Shown: positions 1 through 9,428 of the stretch, in pieces
How positions within the stretch are numbered: position 1 is the stretch's first letter
Layout: each line of letters begins with the position of its first letter
Assembly: GCF_900460525.1 (NCBI RefSeq)
Contig: NZ_UHIY01000001.1
Coordinates: 682,001 to 746,000 of the forward strand
Source: Yersinia kristensenii
Lineage (GTDB): Bacteria; Pseudomonadota; Gammaproteobacteria; Enterobacterales; Enterobacteriaceae
Reading direction: 5' to 3'
DNA: 64,000 nt
Position numbers and translations under genes: made by a program
Notes under the pieces: model-generated
What the model was told of the DNA's origin: nothing
The model's database searches: none
Seen by the model: only the letters and a program-made list of their open reading frames with translations

Positions 1-1387
1 GGCCATTATGGCTGCTTTCAAGGCAACCGGCAGCCCCCACTAACATCGGAATATCTAATTCTGTGGCCAAAATGGCACTATGAGAGAAAATATTTCCTTT
101 ACTTAAACAGATTCCTTTTACTTGCTGGCGATTCAGCCCGATCATTTGTGAAGGGAATAACTCCTCAGCTAATAGCAAAATCTCACTGTCTAGGGTAATG
201 GAGACTGGCGGTAACCCCGTCAAATGGCCGAGAGTACGATTCAGAATATCGCGAATATCCAGTTCACGGACCCGCAGATAGTCATCATCCAGAGCCAAAT
301 AGTCTGCCGCCATGCTCATTAACTCATCCTGCAATGCCGATTCTGCTCCCACCAACTGCTGTTCTATCCGCCGATCCATCGCCAGATAGAGCTCTTCATC
401 ATCAATTAGCATGGCATGCGCATTAAAGATAGCCGCTGCCTGAGCGCTAATTTGGTGTTCTGCTTGCTGTGCCAATTGCTGTAAATCAGCCATGGTGTGG
501 GCCAAAGCCTGATGCAAACGCAGTTGCTCGTTAGCAATTTGCCCCGCTTTAATGCTCTGCGGTAAGAATACCGGAATAGCGGGTAACCACTGGAATATGG
601 GTGCTGTAATAGCCCCACGAGGAACCATTACACCAGTAAATCCGCTGTCAGTAGTGGAGATAGATTCGCCAAAGTGCTGATGTGCCAGTTGCATAAAAGC
701 ATCCAAGGCTTCACCCGCTTGGTCACCACTGGCTAACAAACGGATAGTATCGCCTTTGCGTACTTGTAAAATAGCGAGCTGATTCAAGCTACGTGGATTC
801 ACACATTGGCCATTCTTTTCCAGCAGTAAATCCGCGGTAAATGGCGCTAATACTTCGACCAATTTTGCTGCCGGTCGGACATGTAGCCCATTAGGATTGC
901 GCACCACCCAACTGACACTTTGTGCATCGGGGGCCGCTTTGGTAACCGCAGTGCGGTTGGTGGTGGGTGCGCTGATATTTTCACCCAGTTGAGTGGCTTT
1001 AGCTGACAGAGCCTCCATCGCTTCAGCACGAACCTCGCTCAATGAGGCCCCAGACGAGGCGGCAACCACCGCAGCCAGAGTCCCCTCGACCAGCGGGGCT
1101 GCGCAAAGCTGCACATTTTTTGCCATCTCTGGGTCTAATAACTCCAGCGCCGTTTCAGCACTGAGTAATGCGCTGCCTAAATCCATCAGCACTAATACGC
1201 CCGAGGAGGAGTAAACCGATTCAATGGCTTCCATCACTTTAATGGCGTCCGTGCCGATAGGATGATCCACATCGTCTACACCGGCGGCCACCGCTAACTG
1301 GCAGCCCCCTTGTGTCATTTGCTGTGCCAGTTCGGCCACACCCTGAGCCAGCAGCGCGCTATGAGAAACTACAACGAGATTGACCAT
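1..1387 (-). CDS. dhaM: PTS-dependent dihydroxyacetone kinase phosphotransferase subunit DhaM (3' end outside window)
   Basis: DhaM passes phosphate from PEP (via EI and HPr) to the ADP bound on DhaL, so that DhaK-bound dihydroxyacetone can be phosphorylated. The frame opens at an ATG at 1387 and stays open to base 1, giving 462 codons with no stop. Visible domains are a mannose-EIIA-like domain with the N-terminal VVSHS motif (His9), an HPr-like domain with GLHVRPA (His169), and an EI N-terminal-like domain with FSHSAILA (His436). Each carries a phosphorylatable histidine. E. coli DhaM, from memory, is about 472 residues with the same three-part layout, so only a few residues should be missing. 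It is the last gene of gldA-dhaKLM, 34 bases after dhaL. Confidence 0.93.
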   Translation of the reverse strand, partial: MVNLVVVSHSALLAQGVAELAQQMTQGGCQLAVAAGVDDVDHPIGTDAIKVMEAIESVYSSSGVLVLMDLGSALLSAETALELLDPEMAKNVQLCAAPLVEGTLAAVVAASSGASLSEVRAEAMEALSAKATQLGENISAPTTNRTAVTKAAPDAQSVSWVVRNPNGLHVRPAAKLVEVLAPFTADLLLEKNGQCVNPRSLNQLAILQVRKGDTIRLLASGDQAGEALDAFMQLAHQHFGESISTTDSGFTGVMVPRGAITAPIFQWLPAIPVFLPQSIKAGQIANEQLRLHQALAHTMADLQQLAQQAEHQISAQAAAIFNAHAMLIDDEELYLAMDRRIEQQLVGAESALQDELMSMAADYLALDDDYLRVRELDIRDILNRTLGHLTGLPPVSITLDSEILLLAEELFPSQMIGLNRQQVKGICLSKGNIFSHSAILATELDIPMLVGAAGCLESSHNG

Positions 1388-1421
1388 CTTTCCTCCTGAT
1401 AACCTTATCGGCTGAGCCACA

Positions 1422-2054
1422 TTAGTGGCTGGCAACCTGCCATAGCGCTTGCATCATCAACATTGCTGATGTCGCCCCAGGGTCTTGATGGCCAATACTT
1501 CGCTCACCAAGATAACTGGCGCGGCCTTTGCGGGCCTGCATAGTGATAGTCTCTGCCAATGCTTGCTGGGCCCTTGCGACGGTTTGCTGCAAAGCATCCA
1601 CCAGCGGCACATCCTGTTGATTAGCTTGCTCAAGTTGCGAGACCACTGCCCACCAAACATCGCACATGGTTTTATCGCCTGGCTCAGCTTTGCCGCGCAT
1701 CACCACCCCTTCGACCCCATCTTTAAACATCTGACAAACTGCTGGCAGATCAAGGCTTTGTTTAGCATTGGTGCTTTGGGCTGCACGAATAAAGAAAGTC
1801 CCGAATAAGGGGCCGCTAGCCCCCCCGACACTGGAAAGCAGGGTCATACCGGTGTTCTTCAAGATAAAACCAATGTCTTTATCGGCAAAAGAGGGCAGTT
1901 TCTCGACCACTTTATTAAAGCCACGATTCATATTTAGGCCGTGGTCGCCATCGCCGATGTCGGTATCCAACTGTGTCAGAAAATCTCGCTGTTCGCTAAA
2001 AACCTCAGCGCATAACTGTAACCAGCTGACAATTTGTTGTTTGGTAAGTCCCAT
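1422..2054 (-). CDS. dhaL: Dihydroxyacetone kinase ADP-binding subunit DhaL
   Basis: DhaL holds ADP as a permanent cofactor that is rephosphorylated by DhaM and donates phosphate to dihydroxyacetone bound on DhaK. The 210-residue protein has the family motif DTDIGDGDHG near residues 30-40, whose aspartates bind the two Mg ions of ADP, and a C-terminal DPGATSAMLM segment. The open frame extends six codons further upstream. The ATG at 2054 is chosen because AGGAGA lies six bases before it and the family starts near MGLTKQQ. It follows dhaK by 17 bases. Confidence 0.94.
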   Translation of the reverse strand: MGLTKQQIVSWLQLCAEVFSEQRDFLTQLDTDIGDGDHGLNMNRGFNKVVEKLPSFADKDIGFILKNTGMTLLSSVGGASGPLFGTFFIRAAQSTNAKQSLDLPAVCQMFKDGVEGVVMRGKAEPGDKTMCDVWWAVVSQLEQANQQDVPLVDALQQTVARAQQALAETITMQARKGRASYLGERSIGHQDPGATSAMLMMQALWQVASH

Positions 2055-2071
2055 GGTCTTCTCCTGATGCA

Positions 2072-3139
2072 TTATTTTTTAACCAGCGCCGGTGTATTCA
2101 CGGGGGCATCCCACAATGACAGCAACTCATCATCCACCTTCAACAGCGTGATGGACATGCCCTGCATATCCAGCGAGGTGCAATAAGAGCCGATCAATTT
2201 GCGCTCGATGGTCAAACCAAAATCGCTACAACAGGCCGCCAGACGATGCCAGACACCATAAAGTTCGGATAGCGGCGTCGCGCCCAAGTTATTGACCAGA
2301 GCAATGACTCGATCGCCTTTCGCCAGTGGTTGCTTAGTCTGGCGTGTTTCACTCCAGTCTTCTGCTTGTCTGTCCCAGTGGCGCAATGTGCGCTGGTAGC
2401 TACCGTGGTCAATCAAGGTCTGGAACATCGCATCCACAGTATCATTCAAAGAGATAAACGGCCGCCGTTCGATACCGGGTTCGCCATGAATCCCCACCCC
2501 AAATTCCATCTCGTTTTCAGCTAAGGTAAAGGATGGTTTACCCGCCGCAGGCACTGTACAGGCCCCGAGCGCGATACCAATTGAGTGCCCCTGATTGTTG
2601 ATTTTCTGGCCGAGCGCTACACATTCATCCAGTGAATCACCACGGACCGCCGCGGCACCGAGTAGTTTTTCAATAATGACTGTATTGGCTACCCCGCGCC
2701 GCCCGGCGGTGTACAGGCTGTCTTTGACGGCGACATCATCATCAATCACCAGGGTACCAACCGCCGTTCCACCGGCATGTAACAACTCTGCCGCCGTTTC
2801 AAAGTTCAGAATATCGCCAGTGTAATTTTTAATTAGCATCAGCACGCCCTGCCCGCCATCAATGGCTTGGCCACACTCATACATTTGATCTGGAGTCGGT
2901 GAGGTGAAAATCTCACCTGGGCAAGCACCATCCAGCATACCTTCGCCAATAAAACCACAATGCATGGGTTCATGGCCGCTGCCACCACCAGACATCAAAG
3001 CGACTTTCCCTATCACCGGTGCGTCTGCCCGAGTGATAAAAAGCGGTTCCTGATGCAATACCAGCTCAGGATGGGCTTCAACCAACCCCTTAATTTGTTC
3101 CTGCAATACACTCTCAACGCTGTTAATTAATTTTTTCAT
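2072..3139 (-). CDS. dhaK: Dihydroxyacetone kinase substrate-binding subunit DhaK
   Basis: DhaK binds dihydroxyacetone covalently through a histidine hemiaminal and presents it to DhaL-ATP. The 355-residue protein contains the substrate-loop motif GGGSGHEPMH near residue 50 and VGIHGEPGIERRP near residue 215, which holds the covalent histidine. Length and motifs match the PTS-dependent E. coli-type subunit, not the ATP-dependent single-chain kinases. The frame is open 21 codons further upstream, but the ATG at 3139 has GGAG seven bases before it and begins MKKLINS as in homologues. It is preceded by gldA with a 110-base gap. Confidence 0.94.
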   Translation of the reverse strand: MKKLINSVESVLQEQIKGLVEAHPELVLHQEPLFITRADAPVIGKVALMSGGGSGHEPMHCGFIGEGMLDGACPGEIFTSPTPDQMYECGQAIDGGQGVLMLIKNYTGDILNFETAAELLHAGGTAVGTLVIDDDVAVKDSLYTAGRRGVANTVIIEKLLGAAAVRGDSLDECVALGQKINNQGHSIGIALGACTVPAAGKPSFTLAENEMEFGVGIHGEPGIERRPFISLNDTVDAMFQTLIDHGSYQRTLRHWDRQAEDWSETRQTKQPLAKGDRVIALVNNLGATPLSELYGVWHRLAACCSDFGLTIERKLIGSYCTSLDMQGMSITLLKVDDELLSLWDAPVNTPALVKK

Positions 3140-3249
3140 TTTATGCTCCGCGAACGGGAATGCCTGGCAAATAGGGTTGCCGATGATGAGAAACACCGGC
3201 AAACTCAGTCAGTTAGCTTGTCTATCAATTAGCTTGTCTGCCATGCAAG

Positions 3250-4344
3250 TTAATTGAGGAAAGCCTGACCTAAACGGTCTGCCACAATAATAGCGGCATA
3301 AACGCTGTCTGCTGTGACGGCGAACGGCATGTTGTGAATAGTTTCACCCTCGGCACAGCTGGCCTCGGCGACTGCACGAATTTTGCGCTCGATATCTTGT
3401 GAAACCCCCATTTCGGCCAATGTGATGGGTAAACCTAATTGTTGGCAGAATGAAAGCACGGTTTCGATCTCTTCCATACTGCTGTTCTGAAGCACAAGCT
3501 GCGCCAAGGTGCCGAAAGCCACTTTCTCACCGTGATACAGATGGTGACACTCTTCCAATACAGTGAAGCCATTATGAATGGCGTGGGCCGCCGCTAAGCC
3601 ACTACTTTCAAAGCCAATGCCACTCAAATAAGTATTGGCTTCTATGATGCGTTCTACCGCTTCGGTGACCACGCCTGCTTCCACCGCCAACTTAGCTTTG
3701 TAACCTTCTGCCAGCAGGGTTTCGTAGCATAAACGGGCCAGAGTCACTGCGGCTAATGTCGACGCTCCACCGGCCATGCTGATAGCTTTGGCATCGAAAC
3801 AGGCTTGCGCTTCAAAGTAGGTCGAGAGCGCGTCACCCATACCGGCGACCAGCAAGCGCACTGGCGCTTTGGCAATAATCGCGGTATCCATCAGTACAAT
3901 GTCGGGGTTTTTGGGGTAAATCAGATACTCGGCGAATTCGCCCTGTTCGGTATAAATCACTGATAACGCACTGGTTGGTGCATCGGTAGAAGCAATGGTG
4001 GGCACCACAATCACTGGGATGTGCTGATAGTGAGCAATCGCTTTAGCTGTATCGAGGGTTTTCCCGCCACCAATACCAATCACACCATTACAGTGATTTT
4101 TTTTCAGCTCAACCGTTAGACGCTCAATTTCGTGACGGGAACACTCGCCGTTAAAGCGGCTGAAATGATTTTCTAGCTCACTGGCTTGTAGACTGGTGCC
4201 AACAGCATCTGCCGTTAGCTTCATGACAAAATCATCGGCAATAATAAAATAGTTATTAGCCAGTAACTTAGCGAATTCACCAATGGACTGTAGTGCATTG
4301 GCACCTTGAATATATTTAGACGGAGATTGAATGACTTTCAGCAT
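3250..4344 (-). CDS. gldA: Glycerol dehydrogenase (iron/zinc-type, NAD-dependent)
   Basis: This enzyme oxidises glycerol to dihydroxyacetone with NAD, which feeds the adjacent DhaKLM kinase. The 364-residue length fits the GldA/DhaD family. Visible motifs are GGGKTLDTAKA (nucleotide binding), ASTDAPTSALSVIY, GMGDALSTYFEA (a metal-binding Asp), and two later histidines in AAHAIHNGF and HHLYHGEKVAFG that complete the metal site. The ATG at 4344 has AGGAG seven bases upstream. It is the first gene of gldA-dhaKLM. Two near-identical palindromic operators lie about 115-165 bases upstream. The reverse reaction is possible, but the kinase partner argues for oxidation. Confidence 0.92.
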   Translation of the reverse strand: MLKVIQSPSKYIQGANALQSIGEFAKLLANNYFIIADDFVMKLTADAVGTSLQASELENHFSRFNGECSRHEIERLTVELKKNHCNGVIGIGGGKTLDTAKAIAHYQHIPVIVVPTIASTDAPTSALSVIYTEQGEFAEYLIYPKNPDIVLMDTAIIAKAPVRLLVAGMGDALSTYFEAQACFDAKAISMAGGASTLAAVTLARLCYETLLAEGYKAKLAVEAGVVTEAVERIIEANTYLSGIGFESSGLAAAHAIHNGFTVLEECHHLYHGEKVAFGTLAQLVLQNSSMEEIETVLSFCQQLGLPITLAEMGVSQDIERKIRAVAEASCAEGETIHNMPFAVTADSVYAAIIVADRLGQAFLN

Positions 4345-4458
4345 ACCTTGCTCCTGTAGCGTAACAGATAGTGTAAGAATGAATCTTTTTTAGGGTTAAT
4401 TTGATGAAACTAGAACCACTATAAGCGCAAAAAACAGGCTGAGAATCGAATGTGAAAA

Positions 4459-4507
4459 CGTTCCATAATGAAACGATGATAGGTCAATGGTGTTTCATTA
4501 TGGAACG
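4459..4507. promoter_or_regulatory. Twin palindromic operators upstream of gldA-dhaKLM
   Basis: Two 16-base arms, 4459-4474 and 4492-4507, are exact reverse complements. Each arm is itself an imperfect palindrome of form GTTYCATWATGRAAC, so this can be read as two operator copies about 32 bases (three helix turns) apart. They sit upstream of the gldA start. The motif style recalls IclR-family operators. The regulator is not encoded next to it and its identity is not known from the sequence. Confidence 0.6.
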
Positions 4508-4595
4508 AAAACGTCAGCAATGTGAGGAGGAAGAGAGGTAGTGCACAAAATGCTTTGGCAACACCAAGATGAATAAAGGTCATTGGGTGTTGCGC

Positions 4596-4625
4596 AAAAA
4601 AAAAACAGCCCCAATAATGGGGCTG
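4596..4625 (-). terminator. Rho-independent terminator of the RND efflux operon
   Basis: A seven-base stem (cagcccc at 4606-4612 pairing with ggggctg at 4619-4625) has a six-base loop. On the minus strand it is followed by ten T residues. It lies just downstream of the RND permease stop. Confidence 0.85.
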
Positions 4626-4663
4626 CGGAGGTGACTTCAGGTGCGATAACACACCACTATCTG

Positions 4664-7600
4664 TTATTCACTGACCGGTTCATCATGTGACTTTACTTTA
4701 GGTTCCGGGTTCATGCAGCTGTAAATCACAGGCAGCACCAGTAATGTCAGCACGGTAGCAAAGCCCAGACCGAACATAATGACCACCGCCATACTTTGGA
4801 AGAAAGCATCGCTAAGCAGCGGAGCCAGCCCCAACACCGTGGTAAATGCAGTTAACATAATTGGGCGCAAACGCGCAGTAGAAGCATCAATAATGGCATC
4901 ACGCAGCGGTTTTTCCTGCCGCTGTAAGCCAATTTCTTCCACCAGCACAATACCGTTACGGATCAACATCCCACTCAGACTTAACAGCCCCAATAAGGCC
5001 ATAAAGCCAAAAGGAATACCGGTTAGCAAGAAGCCCACCGTCACACCAATCAGCGCCAATGGCACCGTCAGCCAGATAGCCAGCGCGTTACGCACCGAGC
5101 TAAACATCAAAACGGTCACCACAAACATAATCAGGAATGCTATCGGTAAACTGATGAAAATACCGCGTTGTGCTTCCTTGGTACTTTCATAGTCACCGCC
5201 CCATTCAAGCTCATAGCCACGTGGCAATTGAACCGCTTCCACACCCGGTCTGATGCGCCGCAATAACTCAGCTGAAGTTTCGCCGCCCTGCTGAGTTGGA
5301 TCCGTCTGCACCGTCAATGTCCGTTTGCGATCTAAACGCATAATCAGTGGGTCCTCCCACTCGGTTTCAAAGCTGGTGACGACGTTATCTATCGGGATAA
5401 AGGCTTGTCGCGCCTGACTCCAAACCATCACATCATTCAGCCGTTCGGCATTGAGCCGCTCGGAATCTGGCGTGCGCAGGACAATCGGCATCAGACGGGT
5501 GCCATCGCGGTATAAGCCGACCGGCAAGCCCCCAAAGCTCATGCGCAATGTGCCATCAACCTCGCGTTTATCCACCCCCAGCTCGCGGCCCAGATAATCT
5601 GAGAATTGTGGCCGGATCATTTTGCTACGATCTTGCCAGTCATGCCGTGCGCCATCCGCCATCGGATCAGCAATGATCGCTTTCTCCGCCTGTGCGGCCA
5701 GACTGCGTAACACCTCTGGATCCGGGCCAATAAAGCGAGCTTCAATGGAACTGTTGTTTGACGGCCCGAACATGATACGTTTTATCTGCGCATCAACTTG
5801 CGGGTATTCGTCATGCATATAGGCTTCGATTTCATTAATCAAACCCGGGATTTGGTCTAGCTGTTCAGTCCGAACCATCACCTGCGCATAGTTAGGATAA
5901 TGACGCTGGGCGTTATATGTCAGCATAAAGCGCATCGCGCCCTGACCTATCGTCGCCATGGTGTCAGCCACCCCTTTTTGCTGCTTGATATACTGTTCGA
6001 CCTTATTGGCTACTCCTTCGGTATAACTGATATCCGTGCCATTAGGCAGCCAAATATCAACAAAGAAAATAGGCGTGTTTGATGGCGGGAAGAAGCTCTG
6101 GCGAACATGACCAAAGCCCACGACCGAGGCCACTAACATTGCTGCCAGCAGGACCAACGTTACCGCACGATATTGCAGTAATTTATTCAGCACCACACGA
6201 TAATAGCGGAACAGCCAGCCATCATAAGGTTGCTTGGCGGGTTTATCAGCATCCACTTTCGCCGGTTTTTGGTTCTGGAATGCCCACTTGGAGAATACCG
6301 GCGTCAGCGTCAATGCAGTAATCCAGCTCAACATCAGCGAGATCAATAACACTTGGAATAGCGATTTACAGTATTCACCGGTTGCATCGTTGGACAAGCC
6401 AATCGGGGCAAAAGCTAAGATGGCAATCACAGTCGCGCCTAACAGCGGCATCATCGAGCGCTTCACTACATTGCTGATCGCCGTAGAGAGGCTTTCACCT
6501 CGCTGGCGGCCAACCACAATCCCCTCCACCACCACAATGGCGTTGTCCACCAGCATACTGAGCGCGATAATCAGCGCCCCTAACGACACCCGCTGTAGCT
6601 CAATATTAAACAGCCACATAATGAGCAAGGTGCCGAGTACGTTCAGCGCTAGCGAGATGGCAATCACGACGCCACTGCGCACCCCCATGAAAATCAACAG
6701 GGTGACAACAACAATCAACAGTGCTAGCAGGAAGTTAAGAATAAAGCCATTGACCGCCCCTTCAACTTCATGGGACTGATCATAAAACACATTGATATGC
6801 ATGCCGGATGGGCGCTCGCCTTCCAACTGCGCCAATCGGGCTTTAATGGCATTACCCACATTCACCACGTTGACATTCGGGGCGAATGAGATCCCTAGCG
6901 CCAATGCTGGCTTACCATTAGCACGGTAAATATTGGTCGGTGAATGACCAAAACCTTGTGTCACGGTCGCGATATCACGTAAATAGACACTTTTCGGGCT
7001 GCCGGGCTGGCTAACCAATAAGTTCCCTAGCTCTTGGACGCTTTGGAATTCACCGGTTGGATGCAAACGAATCGACTCACTGCCCACCTGTAGCTGGCCC
7101 GCATCGGACACCACGTTCTGGCGCGCAAGTAAATCGGATAACTGCTGCGGCGTAATGCCCGCCGCGGTCATCTGGGCGCGAGAAATCTCGACCTGAACTT
7201 CTTCAGGTAAGATACCGACGATCCCCACTTTCCCCACACCCGGCACCAGTACCAGCTCACGCCGCAGTTGCTCGGCGAAGTTGCGTAAATCCTGATTGCT
7301 GTAGCCATCCCCAGTGAGTGAGAAGAAGAAGCCGTAGACATCGCCGAAGTCGTCGTTGACCATCGGCGCACTGGCCCCCGGTGGCAGCCGCACGCTGTTA
7401 TCATTTATCTTACGTCGCAATTCATCCCAGATTTGCGGTAACTCATTCGCACCATATTGCGCACGAATATTGATAGTAATTTGGGACAAACCCGCACTGG
7501 AAATGGACGTCACATCATCAACATAAGAGAGTTCCTGAATGGCATTCTCCAGAGGTAACGTGACCTCCTCCTCAACCTGCTGCGCGGACGCACCATCATA

Positions 7601-7750
7601 ACGAGTAACAACTACCGCTGTTTTGATGGTAAAAGCGGGGTCTTCCAACCTGCCTATATTGAGATAGGCAATAATACCCCCAATACCCAGCAACAAAATT
7701 GTTAGCCAGATACGGGTACTATTATTGATGTAGTTATCAAGCAGTTTCAT
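4664..7750 (-). CDS. RND efflux transporter permease subunit (AcrB/HAE-1-like)
   Basis: Inner-membrane proton-driven drug or solute exporter of the RND superfamily, 1028 residues, the usual length. The N-terminal segment after MKLLDNYINN is the first membrane helix. A large periplasmic loop follows, then a helix block with LSMLVDNAIVVVEG, which carries the proton-relay aspartate, and a second half-repeat ending in the SLSGMLIRNGIVLVEEIG helix. The start codon overlaps the stop of the adaptor gene by one base (TAATG), which implies translational coupling. No outer-membrane channel gene is adjacent, so TolC is the probable partner. The sequence is distinct from AcrB, MdtB and MdtC, and the substrate cannot be inferred. 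Confidence 0.9.
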   Translation of the reverse strand: MKLLDNYINNSTRIWLTILLLGIGGIIAYLNIGRLEDPAFTIKTAVVVTRYDGASAQQVEEEVTLPLENAIQELSYVDDVTSISSAGLSQITINIRAQYGANELPQIWDELRRKINDNSVRLPPGASAPMVNDDFGDVYGFFFSLTGDGYSNQDLRNFAEQLRRELVLVPGVGKVGIVGILPEEVQVEISRAQMTAAGITPQQLSDLLARQNVVSDAGQLQVGSESIRLHPTGEFQSVQELGNLLVSQPGSPKSVYLRDIATVTQGFGHSPTNIYRANGKPALALGISFAPNVNVVNVGNAIKARLAQLEGERPSGMHINVFYDQSHEVEGAVNGFILNFLLALLIVVVTLLIFMGVRSGVVIAISLALNVLGTLLIMWLFNIELQRVSLGALIIALSMLVDNAIVVVEGIVVGRQRGESLSTAISNVVKRSMMPLLGATVIAILAFAPIGLSNDATGEYCKSLFQVLLISLMLSWITALTLTPVFSKWAFQNQKPAKVDADKPAKQPYDGWLFRYYRVVLNKLLQYRAVTLVLLAAMLVASVVGFGHVRQSFFPPSNTPIFFVDIWLPNGTDISYTEGVANKVEQYIKQQKGVADTMATIGQGAMRFMLTYNAQRHYPNYAQVMVRTEQLDQIPGLINEIEAYMHDEYPQVDAQIKRIMFGPSNNSSIEARFIGPDPEVLRSLAAQAEKAIIADPMADGARHDWQDRSKMIRPQFSDYLGRELGVDKREVDGTLRMSFGGLPVGLYRDGTRLMPIVLRTPDSERLNAERLNDVMVWSQARQAFIPIDNVVTSFETEWEDPLIMRLDRKRTLTVQTDPTQQGGETSAELLRRIRPGVEAVQLPRGYELEWGGDYESTKEAQRGIFISLPIAFLIMFVVTVLMFSSVRNALAIWLTVPLALIGVTVGFLLTGIPFGFMALLGLLSLSGMLIRNGIVLVEEIGLQRQEKPLRDAIIDASTARLRPIMLTAFTTVLGLAPLLSDAFFQSMAVVIMFGLGFATVLTLLVLPVIYSCMNPEPKVKSHDEPVSE

Positions 7751-8832
7751 TAGAGACCCCGCTCACGTACCCAAGCCCGGACAACTTGATTTGGGCGAAG
7801 CTCACCGGTGCCTGCGGCGACAATCTGCTCACCATCAGCCAACCCCGAAGTGATTTGAATCCCGTTCGCTGTCAATTGGCCCACTTGCACTTTGCGTTCC
7901 TCAACGTGCATCTGGCCTTCATCATTTTTGATGACCCAAACCCGAGCATCATTCAACTGGGCGCTATCCGGGTTAAATACCGCTTCGACTGGCACGACAA
8001 TCGTCGGGTGGTCAGTCCCTGACAGATTGCCAGAGTTAATTCTTACCCGCCCACTGATACCAGAAAGCAATGGCATATCCGCCGGACGCTTCATCGTCAG
8101 TGTCACTTGGAACGTTTGGGAAGCCGAGGTTGTCGAGGTGGTATGTTCTTTATATTCAGCAATAAATTCACGCCCCGGCATATGGTTAAGCAATACCGTC
8201 GGTTTGTAGTTGCGGTTGCTAATATCGAGCGTGGTAAACAGACGCTCTGGCACACTGAAGACCACATCCAGCGTATCCAAGGCGCTTAATGTCGCCACCG
8301 CCTGGCCTGGGGCCATGACCTGATGGTTACGCGCATTAACATTGGCGATAATGCCATCGAATGGGGCGGTAATAGTGGCGTCACTGAGTTCTTTTTGCGC
8401 AATTTCCAACCCCGCACGTGCAGATTCCATCTCAGCGCGGCGAACATCTAGCTCGGCGCGTGAAACAGCTCTTTGCCCTTGCAAGGTATTGAAGCGGTTA
8501 AATTGATCTCGTGCCAGGTTAAAGGTGGATTGACGATCCCTGACTCGCAAAGTCAGATCAGTGTCATTCAGCTTGGCGATAACCTGTCCTTTTTTCACCT
8601 GCTCACCTTCGCGCACCAATAACTGTTGCAGTTGCCCACTGCGTTTAAAGGAAAGCTGAGTTTCATCACCCGCTTGTAACCGTGCCGGGAAATAACGTGT
8701 CCCATTTTGGCCACTGTCTTCCACGATAAATATTTTTACCGGGCGCACACTTTCCACGACTTCTGGGGGAGTTCGGTCGCAAGCTGCGAGCAGAAACGTT
8801 AATAGCAAGGTGATGGCTGTTTTTATCTTCAC
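7750..8832 (-). CDS. RND efflux periplasmic adaptor lipoprotein (membrane-fusion subunit)
   Basis: A 360-residue adaptor that links the RND permease to an outer-membrane channel. The N terminus is a lipoprotein signal with lipobox LAAC (Cys18). Then come a split lipoyl domain (LLVREGEQVKKGQVIAKL, and ATITAPFDGIIANV after the hairpin), an alpha-helical hairpin, a beta-barrel and a membrane-proximal domain. The start is a GTG at 8832 with only a weak ribosome site. It forms a two-gene operon with the permease, overlapping by one base. Confidence 0.9.
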   Translation of the reverse strand: MKIKTAITLLLTFLLAACDRTPPEVVESVRPVKIFIVEDSGQNGTRYFPARLQAGDETQLSFKRSGQLQQLLVREGEQVKKGQVIAKLNDTDLTLRVRDRQSTFNLARDQFNRFNTLQGQRAVSRAELDVRRAEMESARAGLEIAQKELSDATITAPFDGIIANVNARNHQVMAPGQAVATLSALDTLDVVFSVPERLFTTLDISNRNYKPTVLLNHMPGREFIAEYKEHTTSTTSASQTFQVTLTMKRPADMPLLSGISGRVRINSGNLSGTDHPTIVVPVEAVFNPDSAQLNDARVWVIKNDEGQMHVEERKVQVGQLTANGIQITSGLADGEQIVAAGTGELRPNQVVRAWVRERGL

Positions 8833-8947
8833 TATAAGATCTCGTATGAGTCAGGTTTTCAAAATTATTGCAGATTAGTTATTCACACTTTTTATCTGTT
8901 TTCTGGGCTACTGTTCTGTGACATACAGCGCGCACCAGCATTTTTAT

Positions 8948-9100
8948 GCCCTAAATAATTCGAGTTGCAGGAAGGCGGCGATTAAGCGAGTCCCCCTGAA
9001 GCTTACTGACTTTAAGGTCAACGACCAGTAAGTGACTGGGGTGAACGAAAGCAGCCAACACACATGCAGCTTGAAGTATGACGGGTATATCAGTGTGATT
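8948..9100 (-). repeat. ERIC element carrying a short internal insertion
   Basis: The segment running from taaataattcgagttgcag to cttgaagtatgacgggtata has both ends of the ERIC consensus and the internal agtaagtgactggggtgaacg block (compare the ERIC2 primer site). Relative to the copy near 16020 it has about 16 extra bases (around ttaaggtcaacgacc) in the central loop. ERIC copies with loop insertions are known in yersiniae. It lies between the RND adaptor gene and arcA. Confidence 0.85.
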
Positions 9101-9198
9101 AATAATCTCCCTGTAGATATTCCTAAAAGTAGATCAGCACAATTAGTGCTGAAATGGGTAGTGTTATTTACGTGAAAAGTAAAGATAAGTTAACGGAG

Positions 9199-9252
9199 AA
9201 ATAGCCAATAGCGAAATAGCATGACTCTGCTACTCACTATCGGCTATTTTTT
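9199..9252 (+). terminator. Hairpin with T-run, possible arcDA transcript end
   Basis: Arms aaatagccaatag (9199-9211) and ctatcggctattt (9237-9249) pair with one mismatch. A run of six T ends at 9252 on the plus strand. No plus-strand gene precedes it, so it may act on the minus-strand arcA transcript, where the T-run is poor, or on a non-coding transcript. Confidence 0.4.
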
Positions 9253-9263
9253 AATCAAAACTC

Positions 9264-9421
9264 CCCAATGGCTTCAAGGCCGAAACATATCCCCAAAGTC
9301 ATTGGAGCCACAGGTAGGCAGCCAGCAAACGCATCCCGATGAATCTATTCATTTAAGGTCAACGACCAGTAAGTGATTCGGGTAAGTACGCGCAGCTAAC
9401 AACCCAGTGGCTTCAAGGCCG
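9264..9421. repeat. Partial ERIC-derived duplication with flanking 19-base repeat
   Basis: A 25-base block at 9352-9376 is identical to 9011-9035 inside the ERIC copy on the left. It is bracketed by a near-exact 19-base repeat (cccaRtggcttcaaggccg) at 9264-9282 and 9403-9421. It appears to be a mosaic of repeat fragments downstream of arcA. No coding potential was seen. Confidence 0.6.
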
Positions 9422-9428
9422 CAGGGGA

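Noticed and set aside
4419..4652. 77-codon frame on the minus strand between gldA and the RND permease
   Set aside because: It spans the twin operators and the terminator, has no ribosome site and gives an implausible, Phe/Leu/His-rich peptide.
4779..6779. Several long plus-strand frames opposite the RND permease
   Set aside because: They are antisense shadows of a clear 1028-residue gene. The products are low in complexity and unlike any family.
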